From the NCBI GenBank assembly GCA_020441605.1, contig JAGRLX010000063.1, positions 1-25,726 on the forward strand: a stretch of DNA of 25,726 nt. Reading direction: 5' to 3'. Positions 16,807-25,019 of this stretch are shown here, piece after piece. Source of the DNA: Alphaproteobacteria bacterium. Lineage in GTDB: Bacteria > Pseudomonadota > Alphaproteobacteria > Rhizobiales > Aestuariivirgaceae. A model generated the notes under the pieces. It was not told the DNA's origin. It did not search any database and was given only the letters and a program-made list of their open reading frames with translations. Numbering within the stretch: position 1 is the first letter of the stretch; every line of letters begins with the position of its first letter. The translations under genes were made by a program, and so were the position numbers.

Positions 16807-19137
16807 ATGACAACACCGGTCCTCGAATGCAAAAATGTCTCGATCTCCTACTACACCCGCGCGGGCGAGGTTCCGGCGGTCTATGATTTCAATCTGACCG
16901 TCAATCCGGGTGAAGCCGTCGGCATCGTGGGTGAATCCGGCTGCGGCAAGTCGACCGTCGCACTGGCCATCATGCAGTACATGGGCAAGAATGGGGCCGT
17001 AACGGGTGGCGAGATCCGGTTCATGGGCCGCGACATGCGGACGATGAGCGCTGAGGAATTGCGCGATATCCGTGGCTCGAAGATCGCTATGGTCTACCAG
17101 GAACCGATGGCCTCCCTGAACCCATCGATGCTGATCAAGGATCAGCTCAATGAGGTCACCATGTTCCACGAAGGGCTGGACGTCGCAACCGCGACCCGAC
17201 GGTCGATGGAGATGCTTGAGGCGGTGCAGCTGCCCGATCCCAGGCGGACCATGGAGTCCTACCCTCACCAGATCTCGGGCGGCCAACAGCAGCGCGTCGT
17301 CATCGCCATGGCGCTGCTTTCAAACCCGCAGCTGCTGCTGCTCGATGAACCGACAACGGCGCTGGACGTCACCGTCGAAGCAGGCGTGGTCGAGCTGATC
17401 AAGGACATCGCCAGACGGTTTGGCACATCCATGATCTATATTTCGCATAATCTCGGCCTGATCCTGGAAACCTGCGACCGCATTTGCGTGATGTATTCCG
17501 GACAGTCGGTGGAAGTGGGTTCAGTCAAGCAGGTGTTCGACGAGATGCGGCACCCCTACACGCGTGGGCTCTTCGCATCCATTCCTCTGCCCGGCACTGA
17601 CCGGTTCTCCCATCCGCTGGTCGCCATTCCGGGCCAATTGCCACTGCCACGGGAGCGGCCGGCCGGCTGCACCTTCGGCCCGCGCTGCGATTTCCTCCAG
17701 GAAAACCTGTGCGGACCTCCGCAGCACATGGAGGCAGTCCGCGGCGACGAGGGCCACTTTGTGCGCTGCGCCCGCTATGCCAGCATCGACTGGGACGCAC
17801 ATCGCCCGAAAGGCGTGGAAAGCGAGCCACTGCAGCCGGGCAAGACCGTTCTGCAGATCCGCGACATGAAAAAATACTATGAGGTGAGCGACAATTCGAT
17901 TGCAGCATTGGTGTCGGGTGGCAATGTCCGCTCGGTCAAGGCCAACGAGAAGATCGATTTCGTAGCCCATGAAGCAGAGACCGTCGCAATCGTCGGAGAA
18001 TCAGGTTGTGGAAAGTCGACGCTTGCCAAGGTGCTGATGGGCCTCGAACAGGCGACCGACGGCGAGGTGATCGTCAATGGCGTCGATGTCGCGAAGATGC
18101 CGGTGAAGCAGCGGCCGCCGGGGCTGGTCTCGAGCCTGCAAATGGTCTTCCAGAATCCGTTCGAAACCCTCAATCCCAGCCATTCTGTGGGGGCGCAGAT
18201 CGGCCGCGTGTTGCGCAAGTTCGGCGTCGCAAGCACGCCAGATGAAGTCCAGCGCAAGACATTCGAACTGCTTGATCTGGTGAAGTTGCCGCGCGAGTTC
18301 GCAAATCGCAAGCCGCGACAGCTGTCGGGTGGCCAGAAGCAACGCATCGGCATCGCGCGGGCTTTCGGCGGCAACGCCTCGGTCGTTGTCGCGGACGAGC
18401 CGGTGTCGGCTCTCGACGTTTCGGTTCAAGCCGCGGTAACTGGTCTTCTCACGGATATTCAGCGCGAGAAACGCACGACGATGGTCTTCATCAGCCACGA
18501 CTTGTCGGTGGTGAGGTATCTGGCGGACAGAATCGTGGTCATGTATCTCGGTCGGATCATGGAACAGGGATCGACAGATCAAGTTTTCGCGCCTCCCTAT
18601 CATCCGTACACGGAAGCCCTGCTCTCTGCCGTTCCAATTGCCGATACCTCGGTGACCAAGAAGCATATTGTGCTCAAGGGTGATTTGCCATCGCCGATGA
18701 ATCCGCCGCAGGGTTGTCCGTTCCAGACCCGCTGCCCGCGCAAGTTCGGTGCGATCTGTGAGACCGAGCTTCCGCCGGTTCAGACGTTGGCGCCGGGCCA
18801 CACAATCATGTGCCATCTCTCGGTGGAGGAGTTGAAGGCGATGGAGCCGGTGTTCGAAATCCGTCCCCGGCGGCGCCGTTCGCCCGCGATGGATGTACCG
18901 GCAAAGCCGCGGACGGACGCCACGGAGGTTAAACAGGTCGCCAGTCCCTCCACCGCGCCGGCAAACACGCCAAAGGCGAGTGCGACGCCCAGGAAGGCTG
19001 CACCCAAGACCAAGTCCGCAGAGACCGTGACGGCGGAAGCCCCCAGGCCGAAGAAGGCCGCGGCGCACAAGACCTCAGGCCGCAAGGTGCCGGCAGGCAA
19101 GTCATCGACCCGAAAGGCGCCGCGAAAGAAGACATGA
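16807..19137 (+). CDS. Fused double ABC ATPase (DppD-DppF type) with a basic Ala/Lys/Pro-rich tail
   Basis: A 776-residue protein joining both nucleotide-binding subunits of the importer. Domain 1 has Walker A GESGCGKST (42-50), signature ISGGQQQR (156-163) and Walker B LLLLDEPTTALD (176-187). Domain 2 has Walker A at 397-405, signature LSGGQKQR (506-513) and Walker B VVVADEPVSALD (526-537). Each is followed by the oligopeptide-transporter C-terminal region with clustered cysteines, CTFGPRCDF and CPFQTRCPRKFG. All catalytic motifs are intact. From about residue 698 the last 79 residues form a disordered tail with 17 Ala, 14 Lys, 6 Arg and 11 Pro by my count and only four acidic residues, resembling a bacterial histone-H1-like domain. 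Fused DppDF proteins are common in rhizobia; the tail is the odd part. Confidence 0.95.
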   Translation: MTTPVLECKNVSISYYTRAGEVPAVYDFNLTVNPGEAVGIVGESGCGKSTVALAIMQYMGKNGAVTGGEIRFMGRDMRTMSAEELRDIRGSKIAMVYQEPMASLNPSMLIKDQLNEVTMFHEGLDVATATRRSMEMLEAVQLPDPRRTMESYPHQISGGQQQRVVIAMALLSNPQLLLLDEPTTALDVTVEAGVVELIKDIARRFGTSMIYISHNLGLILETCDRICVMYSGQSVEVGSVKQVFDEMRHPYTRGLFASIPLPGTDRFSHPLVAIPGQLPLPRERPAGCTFGPRCDFLQENLCGPPQHMEAVRGDEGHFVRCARYASIDWDAHRPKGVESEPLQPGKTVLQIRDMKKYYEVSDNSIAALVSGGNVRSVKANEKIDFVAHEAETVAIVGESGCGKSTLAKVLMGLEQATDGEVIVNGVDVAKMPVKQRPPGLVSSLQMVFQNPFETLNPSHSVGAQIGRVLRKFGVASTPDEVQRKTFELLDLVKLPREFANRKPRQLSGGQKQRIGIARAFGGNASVVVADEPVSALDVSVQAAVTGLLTDIQREKRTTMVFISHDLSVVRYLADRIVVMYLGRIMEQGSTDQVFAPPYHPYTEALLSAVPIADTSVTKKHIVLKGDLPSPMNPPQGCPFQTRCPRKFGAICETELPPVQTLAPGHTIMCHLSVEELKAMEPVFEIRPRRRRSPAMDVPAKPRTDATEVKQVASPSTAPANTPKASATPRKAAPKTKSAETVTAEAPRPKKAAAHKTSGRKVPAGKSSTRKAPRKKT

Positions 19138-19260
19138 GCACGTTCGGCGTCTGCGGCGATGCTTGGCGCCGATCTTCCTGACGGTGAGCCGAAGGAACTG
19201 CGGATAGCGGGCTTTTTCAGATACTCCAGATGGTTGCCATTATCATCACTCCACGGCTCC

Positions 19261-19289
19261 TTGACGTCAAACACGCCCCATCCTACAAG
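19261..19289 (+). promoter_or_regulatory. Probable sigma-70-type promoter of the hydrolase/flavin-reductase fusion gene
   Basis: TTGACG (19261-19266) and TACAAG (19284-19289) are separated by exactly 17 bp, with the start codon about 30 bp further on. This gives a short leader and suggests the fusion gene has its own promoter rather than depending on the transporter operon 180 bp upstream. Confidence 0.5.
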
Positions 19290-19316
19290 ATTGTCTCATA
19301 GGAATTTTTAGGAGCC

Positions 19317-21023
19317 ATGATGGACCTCTCGGCGCGCCACAACATTGGCGGGACCAGTTTCATAGAACGAGGTTCGGGCGAGCCTGTTGTGTTGATCCAT
19401 GGCGTGGGACTCAACGCTGATGCTTGGACCCCGCAGATTGAAGCGCTGAGTGCGAAGCATCGCGTGATCGCCATCGACATGCCTGGCCATGGTGGCAGCC
19501 AGCGTCCACCACAAGATGTGCAGCTTGCGCACTATGTTGAGCAGTTGCGTCGACTGCTCGACGACCTGGCAATTCCGGCGGTCAATGTGGTGGGCCACTC
19601 CATGGGCGGCCTCGTCGCCCTCGGTTTTGCGCTTGCTTATCCGATGCGGGTGCTGCGCCTCGCCGTTCTCAATTCCGTCTACGAACGCGACGAGGCGGCG
19701 CGCATTGCTGTCATGGCTCGGCTATCGGACCTGGAGGAGCAAGGACCGGCTGCCCAGGCGGAGATCGCATTGTCGCGGTGGCTAGGTGATGGGGAAACGC
19801 CGCTCAGGGCCAATTTGCGCGCCTGGCTGACGTCCATGGACGCGACATCATATGCCGCGGCCTACCGGGTCTTCGCGACAGGCGACCGCCTGTTCTCCGG
19901 CCGCCTGGATGGCATCCGCTGCCCGGCGCTGTTCGCCACCGGAGGTCTTGATCCACATTCGACACCGGCCATGGCAGAAGAAATGGCAAAGGCCGTGGGG
20001 CGCGGCCGCGCCGTCGTTCTGGACGACGAGCGGCACGCGATGAATCTCACGGCCCCGGCACGGGTGAACGACCTGCTCGCGCAGTTCCTGGAAGAGAGGC
20101 TCGGAAAATTCGATGCGCGGGAGTTGCGGACCGCCTTTGGGAGTTTCATGACCGGCGTCACCATCGTGACCACTGCCGGGATCGATGGCACCCCGCGGGG
20201 TTTTACTGCGAACAGCTTCACGTCGGTCTCGATTGAACCGCCGCTGCTCCTGATCTGCATCGGCAAGAATGCCGCGAGCCGGGACGTATTTCAGGCGGCA
20301 CAAGGTTTCGCCATCAATATCCTGTCGGAGCAACAGAAGGACACGTCGGTGCTGTTTGCTTCCAAGCGTCCCGACAAGTTCCTGGTGGCTGACTGGCAGC
20401 CCGGTCCCTTGGGTAATCCGTTGATCGATGGTTCGGCGGCCTGGTTCGATTGCGCCCGCCACCAGGTGATCGACGCGGGCGATCACATTATCCTCATCGG
20501 GCATATCGAGGCCTTCTCATATACCGATGCAAATCCACTGGGCTATGCCCGTGGTGGATACATCACCCTTGGGCTTGAGCAGGCAGCCGTCAACGCCGCT
20601 TCGTCCAACGCCCGAACCGTGGTCGGGGCCATTCTCGAGAGCGAGGGCAAGTTGCTTCTGCTGCCAGACGGCCGCCCGAACGGGCTGGCACTGCCGGAAG
20701 TGGGGCGCAGCGGCTCGAGTGGCAGCGCCTCACAGCTCCACGCCATGCTGGCGAGGGAGGGGATCGACGCCACACTGGGTTTCCTTTTCGCCGTTTTCGA
20801 GAACCCGGGCACCAACGAACAATGCATCTATTATCGCGGTGAAGCCCTGTTGCATGCACGCGGCCGGCCGGTACTCGCCAACTTCGACGAAATTCCTTGG
20901 GATCGCCTGCCAAATGAAGCGACTCGGTCGATGCTGCGGCGCTACGAGGCGGAACGCAAGCTGGGGCGCTTCAAGGTCTACTCCGGCGACCACCGCCAGG
21001 GCGTCGTAAAGGCCGTGGACTGA
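19317..21023 (+). CDS. Fusion protein: alpha/beta hydrolase, flavin reductase and degenerate Nudix-like domain
   Basis: A 568-residue cytoplasmic protein with three parts. Residues 1-265 are an alpha/beta hydrolase: oxyanion HGVG (28-31), nucleophile GHSMGG (Ser95), probable acid Asp212 in TGGLDPHS and His240 in DDERHAMN. Residues about 266-425 are an HpaC/RutF-type flavin reductase (FGSFMTGVTIVTT, GFTANSFTSVSIEPPLLLI), which would reduce FMN or FAD with NAD(P)H for a separate monooxygenase. Residues about 433-568 begin TVVGAILESEGKLLLLPDG, like a Nudix fold, but the RExxEE catalytic box is absent. Two ATGs stand in tandem (19317, 19320); AGGAG is better spaced for the second. No partner monooxygenase is encoded in the window. 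Hydrolase plus reductase is a combination seen as separate genes in ring-cleavage pathways such as Rut, so a role in heterocycle breakdown is plausible but unproven. Confidence 0.85.
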   Translation: MMDLSARHNIGGTSFIERGSGEPVVLIHGVGLNADAWTPQIEALSAKHRVIAIDMPGHGGSQRPPQDVQLAHYVEQLRRLLDDLAIPAVNVVGHSMGGLVALGFALAYPMRVLRLAVLNSVYERDEAARIAVMARLSDLEEQGPAAQAEIALSRWLGDGETPLRANLRAWLTSMDATSYAAAYRVFATGDRLFSGRLDGIRCPALFATGGLDPHSTPAMAEEMAKAVGRGRAVVLDDERHAMNLTAPARVNDLLAQFLEERLGKFDARELRTAFGSFMTGVTIVTTAGIDGTPRGFTANSFTSVSIEPPLLLICIGKNAASRDVFQAAQGFAINILSEQQKDTSVLFASKRPDKFLVADWQPGPLGNPLIDGSAAWFDCARHQVIDAGDHIILIGHIEAFSYTDANPLGYARGGYITLGLEQAAVNAASSNARTVVGAILESEGKLLLLPDGRPNGLALPEVGRSGSSGSASQLHAMLAREGIDATLGFLFAVFENPGTNEQCIYYRGEALLHARGRPVLANFDEIPWDRLPNEATRSMLRRYEAERKLGRFKVYSGDHRQGVVKAVD

Positions 21024-21040
21024 CACGCAGCGAAATCGGA

Positions 21041-21057
21041 GGATCGGCAACCGATCC
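21041..21057. repeat. Short perfect hairpin between the fusion gene and the lacI-type gene
   Basis: GGATCGG and CCGATCC are separated by CAA, a 7-bp stem with a 3-nt loop, 18 bp after the fusion gene's stop. No T-run follows, so it is at best a weak or factor-assisted terminator; a binding site is the alternative. Confidence 0.45.
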
Positions 21058-21141
21058 AGCTACATGGATGGGGTCCTCGGCAGCCATTTCCAAATGCCGG
21101 CCAGAATGTCCTGGCGCCGCGCAACCTGCCAAGACAGTTGA

Positions 21142-21157
21142 TGATAGGCGTCTATCA
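21142..21157. promoter_or_regulatory. LacI-type operator palindrome before the xylose operon
   Basis: TGATAG and CTATCA flank GCGT, giving a 16-bp palindrome with the central CG pair typical of LacI-family operators. It ends 12 bp before the regulator's ATG and abuts its AGGA ribosome-binding site. The adjacent gene encodes a LacI-type protein, so autoregulation of the whole operon is the simplest reading. Confidence 0.6.
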
Positions 21158-21169
21158 GGAATTGACAAG

Positions 21170-22222
21170 ATGCCGGAAACTGACTGTGATGCGAAAATGG
21201 GCAGACCGACGATTGAAGACGTGGCGGAGGCGGCTGGTGTCAGTATCGCCACGGTCGATCGCGTGCTGAATAGAAGAGCCGCGGTTCGTCCCCAGACGGT
21301 GGAACGTGTCCAGAAAGCGGTGAGACTGCTCAATTACCAGCCAGACCGGCTAGCGGCCCGTCTAGCCCGGTCCCGGGAGTACCGGTTCTGCTTCGTGCTG
21401 CCAGAGGGCACAAATGCCTATATGATTGCCCTCGGAGAGGCGGCGCGGGCGGCGGCCGAGCGCATGGCCCAGGAAAAAGTCGCAATCGACGTCCGGCTGA
21501 CCGATGTGTTCAATGCCGAAACCCTGGCCCGCACGCTTGATCAGATCGGCTCGATCTATGATGGCGCAGCAGTCGTGGCGCTCGACCATTCGCGTGTGCG
21601 GGAAGCAATCAATGCCCTGAGCGATCGTGGAGTTGCCGTCGTCACCCTGGTATCGGATGTCCCGAGTTCCAGACGGATACACTATGTCGGCATCGACAAT
21701 TCGGCGGCGGGACGGACCGCCGCCACGCTCATGGGCCGCTATTTTGGTGGGCGGCCAGGCAAGGTCGGTCTCATCGCCGGATCGCTCAGCCTGCGCGACC
21801 ACATCGAACGGCAATTCGGATTTGAGCAGGTCATGCTCCATGAGTATTCCAACCTCACCCTTCTCCCCGTCCGCGAAGGCCGTGACGACTGGCAGATCGT
21901 TCAGTCGGTCGCGGCGCAATTGCTGGCGGACCATGGCGATCTGATCGGCCTCTACAATGTGGGTGCAGGCACCCGAGGCATTGTCGCCGCGCTGGAAGCG
22001 GCCGGCCGTCAGCACGAGGTGGTCTATATCGCGCATGAACTCACCGAAGAGTCGCGCCGGCCGCTGATCGATGGCACCATTGACATCATCATCAACCAGG
22101 ACGCCGGCCATGAGGTGCGCAGTGCCATCCGGGTTCTGATGTCCAAGGCCGACAAAGTGCCGATCGTCGAAGCCATGGAGCACATCCGCATCGACATCTA
22201 CGTACGCGACAACATTCCTTGA
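21170..22222 (+). CDS. LacI-family transcriptional regulator of the xylose operon
   Basis: A 350-residue LacI-type DNA-binding regulator. The helix-turn-helix lies at about 14-33 (TIEDVAEAAGVSIATVDRVLN), followed by the hinge helix (RLAARLAR, 60-67) that contacts the operator's central CG, and a periplasmic-binding-protein-like ligand domain from about 71 onward. The ATG at 21170 is chosen because it follows AGGA and leaves a short lead-in before the HTH; the open frame upstream to 21068 has no resemblance to the family, and an internal ATG at 21197 lacks a ribosome-binding site. It is directly followed by xylB and xylA, so xylose or a close relative is the likely inducer. A 16-bp palindrome immediately before the gene is its probable own operator. 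Confidence 0.9.
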   Translation: MPETDCDAKMGRPTIEDVAEAAGVSIATVDRVLNRRAAVRPQTVERVQKAVRLLNYQPDRLAARLARSREYRFCFVLPEGTNAYMIALGEAARAAAERMAQEKVAIDVRLTDVFNAETLARTLDQIGSIYDGAAVVALDHSRVREAINALSDRGVAVVTLVSDVPSSRRIHYVGIDNSAAGRTAATLMGRYFGGRPGKVGLIAGSLSLRDHIERQFGFEQVMLHEYSNLTLLPVREGRDDWQIVQSVAAQLLADHGDLIGLYNVGAGTRGIVAALEAAGRQHEVVYIAHELTEESRRPLIDGTIDIIINQDAGHEVRSAIRVLMSKADKVPIVEAMEHIRIDIYVRDNIP

Positions 22223-22231
22223 GGAGTGAAC

Positions 22232-23689
22232 ATGTATCTCGGGCTTGATTTCGGAACATCATCGGTAAAAGGCGTCCTCATCGATGTACGGCAAAAGATC
22301 GTCGCAACCGCCAGCGCCAGCCTGAAGGTTTCGCGGCCGCAGCCGGGCTGGTCGGAGCAAAATCCGGACGACTGGTGGAAAGCCTGTAACAGTGTGGTGA
22401 AAACGCTGGCCAGGATGAAGCCAAAGGCGGTGGCTGCCGTCGAGGGGATCGGCCTGTCTGGCCAGCAGCATGGCGCCACCCTGCTCGATGCAGCCGGAAA
22501 GGTTCTGAGGCCATGCATTCTGTGGAATGATGCGCGCTCCTTCCGGGAGTGCCAGGAGATCATGGAACGCGAGCCCAAGGCGGTTCCTCTGGCCGGCAAC
22601 GTTCCGCTCGCCGGCTATACCGCGCCCAAGCTCGCCTGGGTCAAGAAGCATGAGCCGAAGGTCTTCGCCAAGGTGGCGAAGGTACTCCTCCCCAAGGACT
22701 ATATCCGTTATCGCATGACTGGCGAATACGCCTCTGACATGTCCGATTCTTCCGGTACATTCTGGCTCGACATCGCGAAGCGCGAGTGGTCTGACATGCT
22801 GCTCGCGGCAACCGATATGACCCGCGAACAGATGCCCAACCTGTTCGAGGGCACCGATGCCACCGGGCGGTTGACTCCCGCCATCGCCAAGGCGTGGAGC
22901 ATGCCGAAGCGGCCAGTTGTTGCGGGTGGCGGCGGCGACAATGCTGCAGCTGCCTGTGGCATTGGCGCGGTCACCGACAATGCGGCCCTGGTGTCCATCG
23001 GCACGTCCGGCGTGATGTTCGTGTCGAACGACCAATTCCGCCCCAACGCCGGGCGGATGGTCCATGCCTTCTGCCATGCGGTGCCGGATACATGGCACCA
23101 GATGGGGGTCATCCTATCGGCTGCGGCCAGCCTCGAATGGCTCGCCGGCATACTCGAGGCGCCCGCCCCCAAGTTGACCGGCGTCTTGGGTACGACGCTC
23201 AAGGGACCGTCTCCCCTGTTGTTCCTTCCCTATCTGTCTGGTGAGCGGACTCCGGTCGGTGATGCCCAGGTTCGCGGCGTCATCATGGGGCTTGGTCATG
23301 AGACTGACCACAAGGCGCTGACCCACGCGGCCCTCGACGCGGTCGCTTTTGCTTTCCGCGACAGTCTCGAGGCCCTGAAGGACGCAGGCACAGAGATCAA
23401 GCGCGTAACAGCTGTCGGCGGCGGGTCGAAGTCGGAACTCTGGCTCAAGATCATCGCGACTTTGCTCGGTGTTCCCGTAGATCTTCCCGCAGCCGGTGAC
23501 GTGGGCGGTGCCTTCGGCGCGGCAAGGCTCGGCATGATCGCTGCGACAGGTGAGAATTTCCGAAAGGTTCTCACCGCGCCCCGGACCGCCAGAACGATCA
23601 AGCCCGAGGCGAGGGCCCGCGACGCCTATGAGGCCCATTACCGCCGCTACACGCAAGTCTATCCAGCCATCAAGGAGATCTACCGCTGA
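22232..23689 (+). CDS. xylB: Xylulokinase
   Basis: ATP-dependent phosphorylation of D-xylulose to xylulose 5-phosphate, which enters the pentose phosphate pathway. The protein has 485 residues, typical for the FGGY kinase family. N-terminal phosphate-binding motif [13 protein letters not shown] (from Asp6), [16 protein letters not shown], the catalytic region [12 protein letters not shown] (Asp236, matching Asp233 of the E. coli enzyme) and the C-terminal ATP-binding [13 protein letters not shown] are all present. Start at the ATG 22232, 5 nt after GAGGAG; a GTG two codons earlier overlaps the ribosome-binding site and is rejected. Nine bases separate it from the regulator gene and its stop overlaps the xylA start (ATGA). 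Confidence 0.96.
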   Translation: MYLGLDFGTSSVKGVLIDVRQKIVATASASLKVSRPQPGWSEQNPDDWWKACNSVVKTLARMKPKAVAAVEGIGLSGQQHGATLLDAAGKVLRPCILWNDARSFRECQEIMEREPKAVPLAGNVPLAGYTAPKLAWVKKHEPKVFAKVAKVLLPKDYIRYRMTGEYASDMSDSSGTFWLDIAKREWSDMLLAATDMTREQMPNLFEGTDATGRLTPAIAKAWSMPKRPVVAGGGGDNAAAACGIGAVTDNAALVSIGTSGVMFVSNDQFRPNAGRMVHAFCHAVPDTWHQMGVILSAAASLEWLAGILEAPAPKLTGVLGTTLKGPSPLLFLPYLSGERTPVGDAQVRGVIMGLGHETDHKALTHAALDAVAFAFRDSLEALKDAGTEIKRVTAVGGGSKSELWLKIIATLLGVPVDLPAAGDVGGAFGAARLGMIAATGENFRKVLTAPRTARTIKPEARARDAYEAHYRRYTQVYPAIKEIYR

Positions 23690-25002
23690 TGACCGACTTC
23701 TATTCGCGCAAGGACCCGATCAAATACGAGGGTCCCGACTCCGCCAGCGACCTTGCCTTCCGCTGGTACAATCCCGATCAGCTCGTCATGGGCAAGACCA
23801 TGGCCGAGCATCTGCGCTTTGCTGTCTGTTACTGGCATACGCTGTGCTGGCCGGGGCTCGATCCCTTCGGCGGCGACACCTTCAACCGCCAATGGCACCA
23901 CATGGCGGACCAGATGGCGGCGGCCCGCATGAAGGCCGACATCATGTTCGAGACACTGGACCTGCTTGGGGTCGAGTTCTTCACCTTCCATGATCTCGAT
24001 ATCGCGCCGGAAGGCAATTCACTCAAGGAGTTCAATGCCAATGTGACAGCCATCGCCAATATCTTCGAAAAGAAGATGGCGGCGGCGAAGAAGAAACTCC
24101 TGTGGGGAACCGCCAACATGTTCTCCAACCGCCGCTTCATGGCGGGAGCGGCGAGCAATCCCGATCCGGACGTGTTCGCCTATTGCGCGGCCCAGGTGAA
24201 GCATTGCCTCGATGTCACAAAAGGTCTCGGTGGCGAGAACTACGTCATGTGGGGCGGGCGCGAAGGCTACGAAACCCTGCTCAATACGAAGATCGGCCAA
24301 GAGCTCGACCAGGTGAAACGCTTCCTGTCGCTGGTCGTCGAGTACAAGCACAAGATCGGCTTCAAGGGCCCCATCCTGATCGAACCCAAGCCACAGGAGC
24401 CGACCAAGCACCAATATGATTACGATGTGGCGACCGTCTACACGACCATCGCATCGATGGGGCTGCAGAACGACGTCAAAGTGAACATCGAACAGAACCA
24501 TGCTATCCTCGCCGGACATACTTTCGAGCATGAGATCGCCCTCGCCTCGGCCCTTGGCATCTTTGGCTCGATCGATCTCAACCGCGGCGACTACCAGTCC
24601 GGGTGGGACACCGATCAATTCGCCATGAATGTGCCGGAAGTCACGCTGGCCATGTACGAGATCCTCAAGGCGGGTGGCTTCACCACGGGCGGCATGAATT
24701 TCGACGCCAAGATCCGCCGGCAGTCGATCGATCCGGACGACCTGCTCCATGCGCACGCCGCCTCGATGGATGCCTGCGCACGGGGATTGCTGAATGCCGC
24801 AAAGATGCTCGAGGATGGCAAACTCGCGAAGATCGTTGATGATCGCTATGCCAAGTGGCAGCAGCCCCAGAACAAGGCAATGCTCGAAGGCAAGGAGAGC
24901 CTCGAGGCCATTGCAGCCCGCGTTCTGTCATCCGGCCTTGAGCCGCAGCCGAAATCGGGGCGCCAGGAATTCCTCGAGAATCTCGTCAACCGCTACTGCT
25001 AA
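23689..25002 (+). CDS. xylA: Xylose isomerase (class II)
   Basis: Interconverts D-xylose and D-xylulose in the cytoplasm using two divalent metal ions. It has 437 residues with the long N-terminal insert of class II enzymes. The active-site residues fall at the positions known for the E. coli enzyme: His101 and Asp104 in [10 protein letters not shown], Glu232 and Lys234 in [11 protein letters not shown], Glu268, His271, Asp296, Asp307, Asp309 and Asp339. The [10 protein letters not shown] motif (186-195) is intact. Start and stop are clear; the ATG overlaps the xylB stop by one base, with AAGGAG about 11 nt upstream. It forms an operon with the regulator, the kinase and the following isomerase-like gene. 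Confidence 0.98.
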   Translation: MTDFYSRKDPIKYEGPDSASDLAFRWYNPDQLVMGKTMAEHLRFAVCYWHTLCWPGLDPFGGDTFNRQWHHMADQMAAARMKADIMFETLDLLGVEFFTFHDLDIAPEGNSLKEFNANVTAIANIFEKKMAAAKKKLLWGTANMFSNRRFMAGAASNPDPDVFAYCAAQVKHCLDVTKGLGGENYVMWGGREGYETLLNTKIGQELDQVKRFLSLVVEYKHKIGFKGPILIEPKPQEPTKHQYDYDVATVYTTIASMGLQNDVKVNIEQNHAILAGHTFEHEIALASALGIFGSIDLNRGDYQSGWDTDQFAMNVPEVTLAMYEILKAGGFTTGGMNFDAKIRRQSIDPDDLLHAHAASMDACARGLLNAAKMLEDGKLAKIVDDRYAKWQQPQNKAMLEGKESLEAIAARVLSSGLEPQPKSGRQEFLENLVNRYC

Positions 25003-25019
25003 GTCAAGGAGGGCCAGTC

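Noticed and set aside
19138..19316. A small gene or terminator after the ATPase gene
   Set aside because: No open frame with a ribosome-binding site and no clean stem plus T-run were found; only the promoter-like TTGACG-N17-TACAAG is supportable.
21041..21057. Intrinsic terminator for the fusion gene
   Set aside because: The 7-bp hairpin lacks a following T-run, so it is recorded only as a hairpin.
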